This document shows positions 8,347-17,213 of a stretch of 64,000 nucleotides of DNA, in pieces. Position numbers and translations under genes: made by a program. The notes below the pieces were generated by a model. It was not told the origin of the DNA, did no database searches, and saw nothing but the letters and a program-made list of their open reading frames with translations. Every line of letters starts with the position of its first letter. Positions within the stretch are counted from its first letter, which is position 1. Source of the stretch: Fontibacterium sp040404065 (lineage in GTDB: Bacteria; Pseudomonadota; Alphaproteobacteria; Pelagibacterales; Pelagibacteraceae); the NCBI GenBank assembly GCA_040404065.1, contig JBBAJM010000001.1, one strand, 5' to 3'.

Positions 8347-9636
8347 TTAAAATGATAAATTGAAAGCAAAGTTTTTTCCAAGGCTAGCTTTAAGATCCTG
8401 ACAAAATCTAGCAGCTTCTGCTCCATCTATTATTCTATGATCGTACGAAAGAGATACAGGCATCATTGCCCTTGGTATAAATTGTCCATCTATAAATATT
8501 TGTTTTGTTTCTGTTTTTCCAATTCCAATAATTGCTACTTCAGGATTATTTATAATTGGGGTAAAAAAACTTCCTCCAATCCCACCTAAGCTCGATATTG
8601 TCATTGATCCTCCAAAAAATTCTTTTTTATCTATTTTGAGTTCTTTGCTTAATTTGCCAATCTTTCTAAGCTCATTACTTAAGGTTAGAAGATCTTTTTG
8701 ATCAACATTTCTAATCTTTGGAACCATTAAGCCATGCGGAGTATCAACTGCAATTCCAATATGGAAATATTTTTTATAGATAATGTTTTCATTTCTCGAT
8801 TCTAATGAACAATTAAAATTAGGGTATTTTCTCATCGCATTCACTAATGCTTTCATAATAAAGGCAAGAGGAGTTATTGTGATTTTTTCTTTTGTATTAA
8901 GATTTATTAAATTTTTTCTAAAACTCTCCATATCTGTAACATCAACCTCATCAAATTGAGTTACGTGAGGAATTTCATTCCAAGCCTTAACTAAATGAGG
9001 TCCTGATAATCTTTTAATCCTTGGGATTTTTTGAATATCAATTTCTCCAAATTCTTCATGTTCAAATGGAAGTTTTTCTTCTTTTATCTCTACTTTTTTT
9101 ATCACCTCTTCTTTTAAGATTCTTGTGTTAAGAGCGCCCTTGATAAATTGCTTAACATCCTCTTCAACAACCCTTCCTTTTCTTGCGCTTCCATCTACTA
9201 ATCGAAGGTCAACGCCTAACTCTCTAGCAAACTTTTTTATTTTTGGACTTGCACTTTTTGTATAATTATTTTCATTTTTAACAGGAGCAATACGAACTGT
9301 TTGTGTTTCTGTATTTTGACTTGAAACTGGAGTATTTAAATTTTCATTAGATTTATTATTATTTTTTGTATTTTTTTCTTCAATTTTTTCATTAGAGGAT
9401 AATTCAATTTGCCCTATTATGTCTCCCTGAGAAACTCTATCTCCAACTTTAACTTTTATATTTTTTATTTTTCCAGAAAATTGTGAGGGAACTTCAACGC
9501 TTGATTTATCGCTTTCTAAAGTAACAAGGCCATCATTTTTTTTTATGTTTTGTTCTGGTTTTGCCAAAATTTCTATAATTTCTACATTTTTAAAATCACC
9601 AATATTTGGAACAATTAGATCAGCGGTTTCGGACAT
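8347..9636 (-). CDS. aceF: pyruvate dehydrogenase E2, dihydrolipoamide acetyltransferase
   Basis: E2 transfers the acetyl group from lipoyl to CoA and forms the core of the pyruvate dehydrogenase complex. The 429 residues hold one lipoyl domain (about 9-77, lipoyl Lys44 in ESDKSSVEVP), a flexible linker, a peripheral subunit-binding domain (about 133-166, KKFARELGVDLRLV) and the acetyltransferase domain (about 200-429) with catalytic His400 in SYDHRIIDG. It begins 5 nt after aceE on the same strand. Gamma- and betaproteobacterial E2 often has two or three lipoyl domains, and here there is one. No E3 (lpd) gene is in the window. Confidence 0.95.
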   Translation of the reverse strand: MSETADLIVPNIGDFKNVEIIEILAKPEQNIKKNDGLVTLESDKSSVEVPSQFSGKIKNIKVKVGDRVSQGDIIGQIELSSNEKIEEKNTKNNNKSNENLNTPVSSQNTETQTVRIAPVKNENNYTKSASPKIKKFARELGVDLRLVDGSARKGRVVEEDVKQFIKGALNTRILKEEVIKKVEIKEEKLPFEHEEFGEIDIQKIPRIKRLSGPHLVKAWNEIPHVTQFDEVDVTDMESFRKNLINLNTKEKITITPLAFIMKALVNAMRKYPNFNCSLESRNENIIYKKYFHIGIAVDTPHGLMVPKIRNVDQKDLLTLSNELRKIGKLSKELKIDKKEFFGGSMTISSLGGIGGSFFTPIINNPEVAIIGIGKTETKQIFIDGQFIPRAMMPVSLSYDHRIIDGAEAARFCQDLKASLGKNFAFNLSF

Positions 9637-9641
9637 TTTAA

Positions 9642-12600
9642 CTATAATTTTGTTGGGATCGGCTTATTGGGATCAATTTTATATTTTTTCATTGCATCAG
9701 TGGCTACTTTTGAGGCAATTTTCTGTTCTTTGGCTAAAGTACTCAAAGTTGAAAATACAATAAATTCTTTATTTACTTCAAAGAATTTTCTTAAATTCTT
9801 TCTAGTGTCGCTTCTTCCAAAACCGTCAGTGCCCAAAGTTACATAAGTTCCTGGCACATAATTTCTAATTCCCTCAGATAAGGTTCTAATATAGTCAGTT
9901 GCGGCTATAAAAGGCCCCGTTCTTTTCTCAAAACATTTTTCTATATAAGTTTTTTCAGGTTTTTTATCTGGATGTAGTAAATTTTTTCTTTCAACTTCTA
10001 TCGCATTTCTTCTAAGCTCAGTAAAACTTGTTACGCTCCAAACATCTGAATCAATTCCATAATCAGAACTTAATATTTCGGCCGCTTTAATAACTTCGTT
10101 TAAAATTGCTCCCGATCCTAGTAATTGAACTTTAGTTTTTCCTTTATTGTTTATTTCTTTAAAGAGATACATTCCCTTTAAGATATCTTCTTTTTTAATA
10201 CTTTTCGGCATCGCTGGATGTTTATAATTCTCATTTAAAGTTGTTATATAATAATAAATACTTTCTTGTTTCTCATGCATTCTCTTTAATCCATCTTCAA
10301 AAATTGCAGCTAATTCAAATGCAAATGTTGGATCGTAACTTACACAATTTGGAATCATAGAGGCCATTACTAAACTATGGCCATCTTGATGTTGCAGACC
10401 TTCACCAGCCAATGTTGTTCTTCCAGATGTTGCTCCAATTAAAAATCCTCTACATCGAGAATCTCCTGCTGCCCAAGCAAAGTCGCCAATTCTTTGAAAT
10501 CCAAACATTGAATAAAAAAGATAGATTGGAATCATTTCAATATTATGATTTGAGTAAGCAGTTCCTGCCGCTAACCAAGAAGACACAGCCCCAGCTTCTG
10601 TAATTCCTTCTTCTAAAACTTGTCCTTTTTTATCTTCGCGGTAAGAACTTAATTGTTCCGAATCTACAGGTTCGTATTTTTGACCTTCGTGAGCATAAAT
10701 TCCAATTTTTTGAAAGAAGCCCTCCATTCCGAATGTTCTAGCTTCATCTGGAATAATAGGAACTAATCTTGATGAATATTCTTTGTCTCTTAAAATTTTA
10801 GTAAGCATATTAACAAGAGCCATAGTCGTTGATAGTTCTCTATCTCCTGAATCCACATAAGAGGATTCAAAAATTTCTGGAGCTGGAGCTTTTAAAGCTT
10901 TTGTTTCTGTTCTTCGCGAAGGAATAAAACCACCAAGTTCTCTTCTTTTTTCTTTGAGATATTGAATTTCTTCTGATTTCTCATCAGGTTTATAGAATTC
11001 TAAATTTTCAACCTGCTTATCTGTAATGGGAATATTAAATCTATCTCTTAAATAATGCATATCATTAACATCTAATTTTTTTTGTTGGTGGGTTGTATTA
11101 ATGCTTTCTCCGCTTTTTCCCATTCCATAACCTTTAATAGTTTTTGCTATAATTACTGTAGGAGATCCTTTGTGATTTTGAGCCGCATGATAAGCAGCAT
11201 AGACTTTGTGAGGATCGTGACCGCCTCTATTTAGTTTCCAAATATCATCATCGGTCATATTTGAAACTAACTCTCTTAATTCTGGATACTTTCCAAAGAA
11301 ATGACTTCTAACATAAGCACCGCCTTTTGCTTTAAATGCCTGGTACTCTCCATCAACGCATTCCTCCATCCTTTTCATTAAAAGTCCTGTTTTGTCTTTT
11401 TCAAGAAGTGGATCCCAGTAAGATCCCCAAACAACTTTAATAACGTTCCATCCCGCTCCTCTGAATAATCCTTCCATTTCCTGAATTATTTTTCCATTAC
11501 CTCTTACGGGTCCATCTAATCTTTGAAGATTGCAATTGATTACAAATATTAAATTATCTAATTTTTCTCTAGATGCTAATCCAATCGCTCCTGTTGATTC
11601 AGGTTCGTCCATTTCTCCATCGCCTAAAAAAGCCCAAACCTTTCTATTTTGATCTTCTATCAAAGATCTATTTTGTAAATATTTCATAAATCTTGCTTGA
11701 TAAATTGCAGTGATAGGACCAAGACCCATAGAGACAGTTGGAAATTGCCAGTAGTTAGGCATTAACCATGGATGCGGATATGAGGATAATCCTCCACCAT
11801 CAACTTCTTGTCTAAAATTTTCTAATTGTTTTTCTGTTAACCTTCCTTCCAAAAATGATCTAGCATAAATTCCAGGAGACGCATGACCTTGAAAATATAT
11901 TAAATCGCCAAGAAATTTTTCATTTTGAGCTCTCCAAAAATGATTAAAACCAACGTCATATAAAGTTGCGGCAGAAGCAAAAGTTGCTATATGACCTCCA
12001 AGCTCAGGAAGTTTTTTGTTAGCCCGAACAACCATGCAGGCTGCATTCCACCTAATTAAGGATCTGATTTTATTTTCTATTACTTGATCACCCGGAGACT
12101 TTCGTTCCATTTCCCTGGGGATTGTATTGATGTAAGGTGTTTTTTGATTATATGGTAAATTAGAACCAGAAATATACGCTTGATTAATCAATTTACCCAA
12201 AAGATAATTAGCTCTTTTTGGACCATCTCTTTCAACAATACTGTTTAACGAATCAATCCATTCAGCGGTTTCTTGTGGATCCACATCGCCAACTGAATCT
12301 TGATCAGAAAAATAATTAGTAAATTTTTTATATTCAACTTTTGTTTCAAAAGATTGTTTATGTTCTTCTTTTTTAACCTCTTCTGTAAAATTTATTTTTT
12401 TTAAAACTTTTTCAGCTTCTTGAATGATTTTTTCTGTTTCAGGTAATATAGATTTATTATCTTTAGCTACAGGTGCACTTTTAATGTCGTCATTAGTTAA
12501 CGTGGCTATTAATGATCCTTTTGAGACTTTATCTCCAACTTTAACTTTTAAATTTGAGATCTTTCCATCAAAAGGGGATGGAACTTCTACGCTAGATTTA

Positions 12601-12722
12601 TCGCTTTCCAATGTAAGTATGGGATCATTCTTTTTAATTTGATCACCTTCTTTTACTAATACTTCTATGATTTCAACGTTCTTAAAATCCCCTATATCAG
12701 GAACCTTAATTTCTAAATTCAT
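9642..12722 (-). CDS. aceE: pyruvate dehydrogenase E1, homodimeric type, with N-terminal lipoyl domain
   Basis: This E1 decarboxylates pyruvate with thiamine diphosphate. The 1026 residues are about 140 more than E. coli AceE. The extra part is an N-terminal lipoyl domain (about 7-75, lipoyl Lys42 in ESDKSSVEVP) plus a charged linker (76-140). The AceE core begins near 145 (GDVDPQETAEWIDSLN). The ThDP-binding motif GDGEMDEP is at 367-374 with NCN at 396-398. The lipoyl segment matches that of the adjacent E2 at 48 of 69 ungapped positions by my count, so it probably arose by copying within the operon. The frame is continuous with no break at the junction. Confidence 0.95.
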   Translation of the reverse strand: MNLEIKVPDIGDFKNVEIIEVLVKEGDQIKKNDPILTLESDKSSVEVPSPFDGKISNLKVKVGDKVSKGSLIATLTNDDIKSAPVAKDNKSILPETEKIIQEAEKVLKKINFTEEVKKEEHKQSFETKVEYKKFTNYFSDQDSVGDVDPQETAEWIDSLNSIVERDGPKRANYLLGKLINQAYISGSNLPYNQKTPYINTIPREMERKSPGDQVIENKIRSLIRWNAACMVVRANKKLPELGGHIATFASAATLYDVGFNHFWRAQNEKFLGDLIYFQGHASPGIYARSFLEGRLTEKQLENFRQEVDGGGLSSYPHPWLMPNYWQFPTVSMGLGPITAIYQARFMKYLQNRSLIEDQNRKVWAFLGDGEMDEPESTGAIGLASREKLDNLIFVINCNLQRLDGPVRGNGKIIQEMEGLFRGAGWNVIKVVWGSYWDPLLEKDKTGLLMKRMEECVDGEYQAFKAKGGAYVRSHFFGKYPELRELVSNMTDDDIWKLNRGGHDPHKVYAAYHAAQNHKGSPTVIIAKTIKGYGMGKSGESINTTHQQKKLDVNDMHYLRDRFNIPITDKQVENLEFYKPDEKSEEIQYLKEKRRELGGFIPSRRTETKALKAPAPEIFESSYVDSGDRELSTTMALVNMLTKILRDKEYSSRLVPIIPDEARTFGMEGFFQKIGIYAHEGQKYEPVDSEQLSSYREDKKGQVLEEGITEAGAVSSWLAAGTAYSNHNIEMIPIYLFYSMFGFQRIGDFAWAAGDSRCRGFLIGATSGRTTLAGEGLQHQDGHSLVMASMIPNCVSYDPTFAFELAAIFEDGLKRMHEKQESIYYYITTLNENYKHPAMPKSIKKEDILKGMYLFKEINNKGKTKVQLLGSGAILNEVIKAAEILSSDYGIDSDVWSVTSFTELRRNAIEVERKNLLHPDKKPEKTYIEKCFEKRTGPFIAATDYIRTLSEGIRNYVPGTYVTLGTDGFGRSDTRKNLRKFFEVNKEFIVFSTLSTLAKEQKIASKVATDAMKKYKIDPNKPIPTKL

Positions 12723-12811
12723 AGAGTTTATTATATTTAAATGTTTTTTATAAAACTATAAAAAGTTTGGCTTAAATATTGGATTATCAGAGTATTGGGA
12801 AGGTCAAATTT

Positions 12812-12887
12812 TGGTGCCCACAGCCGGAATCGAACTGGCCACCTCTTCCTTACCATGGAAGTGCTCTACCAACTAAGCTATGTGGGC
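12812..12887 (-). tRNA. tRNA-Thr (GGT)
   Basis: Read on the minus strand, the acceptor GCCCACA (12887-12881) pairs with TGTGGGC. An A discriminator and encoded CCA follow, ending at 12812. The anticodon stem CTTCC/GGAAG encloses loop ATGGTAA, giving anticodon GGT (Thr ACC/ACU). The T-arm contains GTTCGATTC. Length is 76 nt including CCA. Confidence 0.97.
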
Positions 12888-13103
12888 TTATTTAATTTTT
12901 TAATTTGTAATTTATAGTTGTTTTTAAGTAAAACTTTTTAGTCTGAATAATTTTTATCAAAATTATCACTAAATCAGCTGAAAACATGCTTTATATCTTC
13001 AGAATCTTGACAACGGGCTATTATACCTATTAAACACGAGTCTCACTTTGAATAATAGTATTCAAATTGAACAACATAATAACGAAAGTAAATATAAAGT
13101 AAG
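12888..13103 (+). promoter_or_regulatory. cold-shock gene upstream region with candidate promoter and palindrome
   Basis: This 216-nt stretch between tRNA-Thr and the cold-shock gene holds no convincing ORF. A perfect -35-like TTGACA lies at 13007-13012. Only weak -10-like sequences follow (for example TATTAA at 13028-13033, a short 15-nt spacer). An 8-bp-arm palindrome follows at 13047-13066. The mRNA leader would be roughly 65 nt or longer, in keeping with the structured leaders of cspA-type genes. The promoter call is tentative. Confidence 0.4.
13047..13066. repeat. perfect inverted repeat upstream of the cold-shock gene
   Basis: TTTGAATA (13047-13054) and TATTCAAA (13059-13066) are perfect reverse complements separated by ATAG. 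The element ends 37 nt before the start codon at 13104 and lies downstream of the candidate TTGACA box. It could be an operator overlapping the transcription start or a hairpin in the mRNA leader. There is no T-run, so it is not a terminator. Confidence 0.6.
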
Positions 13104-13313
13104 ATGAGTAGTATAAAAGGTAAAGTAAAGTGGTTTAACGGTAGCAAAGGCTACGGTTTTATAGAGAGAGACGACAAACAAAAAGACGTATTCGTTCATA
13201 TGTCAGCTGTTAAAGATGCAGGTATCGATTATTTGGATGAAGGAGATGTTCTTACATTTGATATCGAAGATGGAAAAAAAGGTCCATCAGCTGTAAATTT
13301 AAAAAAAGTTTAA
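13104..13313 (+). CDS. cold-shock protein, CspA family
   Basis: This single cold-shock domain of 69 residues is the family's standard size. It begins MSSIKGKVKWFN. RNP-1 is KGYGFI (15-20) and RNP-2 is VFVHM (29-33). These proteins bind single-stranded nucleic acid and act as RNA chaperones. It is followed after 33 nt by a small basic ORF and then dcd. Which paralogue (cspA, cspE and so on) it represents cannot be told from sequence alone, so no symbol is given. Confidence 0.95.
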   Translation: MSSIKGKVKWFNGSKGYGFIERDDKQKDVFVHMSAVKDAGIDYLDEGDVLTFDIEDGKKGPSAVNLKKV

Positions 13314-13346
13314 AATCTAGATTTTTTTGATGGAAGAGGCTCACCC

Positions 13347-13541
13347 ATGGGTATTCATTATGATTACAAGTCTAAACGTGGAGAAAGAGCTATGCTTAAA
13401 GAAGCGAAGAGAAAAGAACGTCTTGCTTTAAAAAAAGCTAAAAGAGCCTCAACCATACCTGCAGCAAAAGAACCAGAACAAGAAATGCACGATATTAATA
13501 AGCCTATTACTTTGGATGATTTAACAAATCCAAATAAATAG
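13347..13541 (+). CDS. small basic hypothetical protein, 64 aa
   Basis: I do not recognise a family. The reading frame runs from ATG to TAG and encodes MGIHYDYKSKRGERAMLKEA followed by a strongly Lys/Arg/Ala-rich helix to about residue 40. An acidic-to-neutral tail ends NKPITLDDLTNPNK. There is no membrane segment or cysteine. A GGAAGAGG purine run (13331-13338) precedes the ATG and could serve as the ribosome-binding site. It lies between the cold-shock gene and dcd on the same strand. The basic half suggests nucleic-acid or ribosome binding, which is inference. Confidence 0.65.
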   Translation: MGIHYDYKSKRGERAMLKEAKRKERLALKKAKRASTIPAAKEPEQEMHDINKPITLDDLTNPNK

Positions 13542-13557
13542 TCCGCGTTTGAACTTG

Positions 13558-13668
13558 ATGCTTAATAATCAAAAAGATTTAAAAAAAGAACGTCTTTCAG
13601 AAGCCCTTAGAGAGAATTTAAAAAAAAGGAAAGAATTTTTAAAAAAAATTAAAGAAAGAAAAGCATGA
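13558..13668 (+). CDS. tiny Lys-rich hypothetical protein, 36 aa, coupled to dcd
   Basis: A 36-codon frame starts at ATG 13558 (MLNNQKDLKKERLSEALREN) and is almost entirely charged, ending KKIKERKA. Its TGA stop overlaps the dcd ATG as ATGA (13665-13668), the same coupling seen between true genes in this window, which supports it being translated. No family is recognised with confidence. Short Lys/Arg-rich ORFs are easily produced by A-rich DNA, so the call is moderate. Confidence 0.5.
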   Translation: MLNNQKDLKKERLSEALRENLKKRKEFLKKIKERKA

Positions 13669-14219
13669 GTGTTTTATCTGATCATTGGATAAAAAAAATG
13701 TCCTTAGAAAAAAAAATGATAAGTCCTTTTGTTCAGAAACAACAAAGGAAAAATAAAATTTCTTACGGACTTTCTTCTTATGGTTATGACGCGAGAGTTT
13801 CTAATGAGTTTAAGATATTTACAAATATAGATTCAGCATTTGTAGATCCTAAAAAATTTTCAAAAAATAGTTTTGTTACAAGAAAAACTGATGTCTGTAT
13901 AATACCTCCCAATTCATTTGCTCTAGCTAGAACCGTTGAATATTTTAAAATTCCAAGAGATGTTTTGGTAATTTGTCTTGGAAAAAGCACTTATGCAAGA
14001 TGCGGAATTATTGTTAATGTTACCCCCTTAGAACCAGAGTGGGAAGGACATGTAACTCTTGAGTTTTCAAATACAACTACATTGCCTGCAAAAATTTACG
14101 CTAATGAAGGAGCTTGCCAGTTTGTTTTTTTAAAAGGTGATCAAGAACCAGAAACTTCATATGCTGATAAAAAGGGAAAATATATGAAGCAAAAAGGTGT
14201 CACTCTTCCGAAAATTTAA
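13665..14219 (+). CDS. dcd: dCTP deaminase
   Basis: This cytoplasmic enzyme deaminates dCTP to dUTP, feeding dTTP synthesis. The 184 residues are of family length. Recognisable blocks are ISYGLSSYGYDARV (about 27-40), LGKSTYARCGI (near 105-115) and the catalytic-Glu segment PLEPEWEGHVTLEF (near 121-134). It overlaps a 36-aa ORF by 4 nt and is followed by murA after 2 nt, so it probably belongs to the dcd-murA-DUF2948-hisD-infA-maf transcript. The trimeric deaminase is distinguished from dUTPase by its longer C-terminal part. Confidence 0.95.
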   Translation: MSVLSDHWIKKMSLEKKMISPFVQKQQRKNKISYGLSSYGYDARVSNEFKIFTNIDSAFVDPKKFSKNSFVTRKTDVCIIPPNSFALARTVEYFKIPRDVLVICLGKSTYARCGIIVNVTPLEPEWEGHVTLEFSNTTTLPAKIYANEGACQFVFLKGDQEPETSYADKKGKYMKQKGVTLPKI

Positions 14220-14221
14220 AT

Positions 14222-15484
14222 ATGCAAAAACTATTAATTAAGGGAGGAAAGAAACTCTCTGGTGAAGTAGTTATTTCAGGTTCTAAAAATGCAAGCCTTC
14301 CCATCGTTATATCTTCCTTGTTATTTGATGATTCAGTACAGTTTGAAAATGTTCCTAAAGTTAAAGATATCTATACTTTAGTTAATTTAATCAAGGTTTT
14401 AGGAAGAGAAGTCGAATTTGATGAAAATAAAGAAATATTAAAAATATCAAAAAAAAATAAAGATAAATATTTTGCTCCATATTCGATCATGAAAACCATG
14501 AGAGCTGGCGTTTTAGTTTTAGCTCCATTATTAGCAAAATTTGGAAAAGCTAGAGTTTCTTTGCCAGGAGGATGTTCCATAGGAGCAAGACCTGTGAATT
14601 TACATTTAGAAGCATTAAAAAAACTTGGTGCAAAAATTAATGTAAAGAACGGCTATATTGATGCGAGCGCACCCAAAGGTTTGTCAGGTGCCAACATTAG
14701 ATTTCCTTCAATTTCAGTAGGAGCAACAGAGAGCATTATTATAGCAGCAGTCCTTGCTAAAGGAGTAACAAAAATTAGTAATGCTGCACTTGAGCCAGAA
14801 ATTATAGATTTAATAAAATTTTTAAATAAATGTGGAGCAGAAATACAATATAATTCCAAAAGAAAAATTATTATAAAAGGAGTAAAATTTTTATGTCCAA
14901 TAAGACATAAAATTATTCCAGACAGAATAGAAGCTGCAACTTATGCGATTGCGGCCCTTATAACTAATGGAAAGTTATTAATTAAAAATGTTAATAACGA
15001 ACATTTAGAAAATATATTTAGCGTTTTAAGAAAAATAGGGGCCAATATTAAAACTTTTAAAGATTCTTTTATTATTTTTAGAAAGCATCAATTAAAACCA
15101 TTTAAAATTATTACAAAACCTTATCCTGGATTTCCAACTGATATGCAGGCACAATTTATGGCTTTGGCTACTCAGATTAAAGGATCGTCAGTAATTAATG
15201 AAGAGATATTTGAAAATAGATTTCTTCACGTTTCAGAATTAATGAGAATGGGCGCTGATATTGAAATAAAAAAACAAAAAGCCATAATAAAAGGAATTAA
15301 AAATTTAAATGGCGCTGAAGTAATGGCTACAGATCTAAGGGCATCTGTAAGTTTAGTTTTGGCAGCATTATCTGCAAAAGGCACCACAACAATTAATAGG
15401 ATTTATCATTTAGATAGAGGCTATAGTAAATTAGAAAAAAAACTTAATTTATGTGGCGCTAATGTTAGAAGAATAAATGATTAA
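14222..15484 (+). CDS. murA: UDP-N-acetylglucosamine 1-carboxyvinyltransferase
   Basis: MurA adds enolpyruvate from PEP to UDP-GlcNAc in the first committed step of peptidoglycan synthesis in the cytoplasm. The 420 residues match the family. K22-N23 (SGSKNASLP) bind substrate, and the catalytic Cys is C118 in PGGCSIGARP, the residue attacked by fosfomycin. The conserved TDLRASVSLVLAAL segment is near the C-terminus. It overlaps the next gene by 8 nt. Confidence 0.96.
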   Translation: MQKLLIKGGKKLSGEVVISGSKNASLPIVISSLLFDDSVQFENVPKVKDIYTLVNLIKVLGREVEFDENKEILKISKKNKDKYFAPYSIMKTMRAGVLVLAPLLAKFGKARVSLPGGCSIGARPVNLHLEALKKLGAKINVKNGYIDASAPKGLSGANIRFPSISVGATESIIIAAVLAKGVTKISNAALEPEIIDLIKFLNKCGAEIQYNSKRKIIIKGVKFLCPIRHKIIPDRIEAATYAIAALITNGKLLIKNVNNEHLENIFSVLRKIGANIKTFKDSFIIFRKHQLKPFKIITKPYPGFPTDMQAQFMALATQIKGSSVINEEIFENRFLHVSELMRMGADIEIKKQKAIIKGIKNLNGAEVMATDLRASVSLVLAALSAKGTTTINRIYHLDRGYSKLEKKLNLCGANVRRIND

Positions 15485-15923
15485 CGAAAATATTTCTAAG
15501 TTAAAATTATTGGCAGAAGATATTCAGGATTTGCATGTTTTTTCAGCTTATCTGCAAGACTCCGTAATTGTTGCAAACGATATAAAATTTTTACCAAAAA
15601 CTAAAAAGCTGATTTGCGTATTTAATCGATTTATGTGGGAAGATGCTGAAAAAGGAATTTTTAGAAAAAATAAAAGGATACGTAGCGCTCTTGTTTTTGA
15701 TAATGTTTTAAAAGTTAAATCAAAAGGAATTAATCCAAGAAAAAAGACTAAGATACTCGAGTTTCTAGCGATCAAAACGGAGATTAAAGATAATTATTTT
15801 GATATAAGATTAATTTTTTCTGGAGATAATATTTTATTAGTTAAAGCTGAAGAAATAGATTCGTCTTTAGAAGATTTTGGAAAAACCTGGGAAACCAGTT
15901 ATAAACCAAGGCATAAGATTTAG
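15477..15923 (+). CDS. DUF2948 family protein
   Basis: This 148-residue protein of unknown function starts at ATG 15477, overlapping murA. It resembles the alphaproteobacterial DUF2948 family: LKLLAEDIQDLHVFSAYLQD near the start, CVFNRFMWEDAE in the middle, and a C-terminal DIRLIFSGDNILLVKAEEID. The position between murA and hisD is the family's usual context in alphaproteobacteria, which supports the assignment. There is no signal peptide or transmembrane segment. Its biochemical role is not known. Confidence 0.8.
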   Translation: MINENISKLKLLAEDIQDLHVFSAYLQDSVIVANDIKFLPKTKKLICVFNRFMWEDAEKGIFRKNKRIRSALVFDNVLKVKSKGINPRKKTKILEFLAIKTEIKDNYFDIRLIFSGDNILLVKAEEIDSSLEDFGKTWETSYKPRHKI

Positions 15924-15924
15924 T

Positions 15925-17211
15925 ATGAAAGTTATAAAATTTAATAAAAATAGATTTTTAAAAGATTTAGATTTTATTTCTCGAAATAGAAAATCTAATT
16001 TTTCTAACAAAGCTAATATTGTAAAAAAAATTCTTAGTGATGTTAAAACTAAAGGAGACAATGCTGTTGTTTATTATCAAAAGAAATTTGACAGAAGCTC
16101 AGTTTCTAAAAAAAATATTATTTTAACAGATAAAGAAATTAATAAAGTTATAAAAGATTTAGATTCTTCAGTAAAAAGTTCTATCAAACTTGCATTTGAA
16201 AGAGTTAAAGACTTTCATAAAAGACAATCAATCAAGAGTTATAAATATTTTGACAAATATAAAAATGAATTAGCTTATAAAGTTTCTCCATTAAATAGAG
16301 TTGGAATATATATTCCAGGAGGAACGGCTAGTTATCCAAGCTCAGTTATTATGAACGCTGTTCCAGCGATTGTTGCTGGTGTAAAAAACATTACTTTATG
16401 TATGCCTACACCAAATAATAAAATTAATGCGGGTGTTGTTTATGCAGCTAAAATATGTGGAGTAAAAAAAATTTATAAAATAGGGGGCGCCCAAGCAATA
16501 GGAGCTTTTGCTTATGGAACAAATACCGTTACGAAAGTTGATAAAATTGTAGGACCTGGCAATATTTTTGTAACTACAGCTAAAAAAGAGGTTTTCGGTG
16601 AGGTAGGTATAGATATGGTCGCGGGACCTTCAGAGATTACAGTAGTTGCAAACGAGGATAACGATTCAACATTAACAGCTATAGATTTATTATCACAAGC
16701 TGAACACGATGAGTTATCCCAGACAATATTAGTAACAACAAATTTAAAATTTGGCCTAGAGGTTAAAAATAAAGTTTACAAATTTTTAGATGTTTTGCCT
16801 AGAAAGCAAATAGCCAAAAAAGCAATTAATGATAATAGCGCGATTATAGTTTGTAAAAACTTTAAAGAAGTTGTTAGCGCTGTAAACGATATAGCACCAG
16901 AGCACCTTGAGATTAAAACTAAAAATAATTCATTTTTGGCAAAACAAATTAAAAATGCTGGATCAATTTTTTTAGGAGAAAATTCACCAGAAGCCATAGG
17001 AGATTATTTAGCAGGACCAAATCATGTTTTGCCAACAGCTGGATCAGCAAGATTTGCTTCAGGGTTATCTGTTTATGATTTTTATAAAAAAACATCAGTT
17101 ATTAAAATGAGTAAACAAGGTCTTGAAAAGATAGGAAGATCAGCTATACACCTAGCAAATTACGAGGGTTTATTTGCGCACTCTCAATCAATTAGAATTA
17201 GGATTAGTTAA
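15925..17211 (+). CDS. hisD: histidinol dehydrogenase
   Basis: HisD oxidises histidinol to histidine in two NAD+- and zinc-dependent steps, the end of the pathway. The 428 residues fit the family from ATG 15925 (MKVIKFNKNRFLKDL). An in-frame ATG at 15877 lies inside the upstream gene and would add 16 unrelated residues, so it was not used. Motifs seen are VGPGNIFVTTAKKEVFG, VAGPSEITV, the SQAEHDELSQ block with metal/catalytic residues, and APEHLEI. The gene begins 1 nt after the DUF2948 stop and 2 nt separate it from infA. Confidence 0.96.
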   Translation: MKVIKFNKNRFLKDLDFISRNRKSNFSNKANIVKKILSDVKTKGDNAVVYYQKKFDRSSVSKKNIILTDKEINKVIKDLDSSVKSSIKLAFERVKDFHKRQSIKSYKYFDKYKNELAYKVSPLNRVGIYIPGGTASYPSSVIMNAVPAIVAGVKNITLCMPTPNNKINAGVVYAAKICGVKKIYKIGGAQAIGAFAYGTNTVTKVDKIVGPGNIFVTTAKKEVFGEVGIDMVAGPSEITVVANEDNDSTLTAIDLLSQAEHDELSQTILVTTNLKFGLEVKNKVYKFLDVLPRKQIAKKAINDNSAIIVCKNFKEVVSAVNDIAPEHLEIKTKNNSFLAKQIKNAGSIFLGENSPEAIGDYLAGPNHVLPTAGSARFASGLSVYDFYKKTSVIKMSKQGLEKIGRSAIHLANYEGLFAHSQSIRIRIS

Positions 17212-17213
17212 AT

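Noticed and set aside
15877..15924. Upstream in-frame start for hisD
   Set aside because: It lies inside the DUF2948 gene and adds residues with no match to HisD. ATG 15925 gives the standard 428-residue enzyme.
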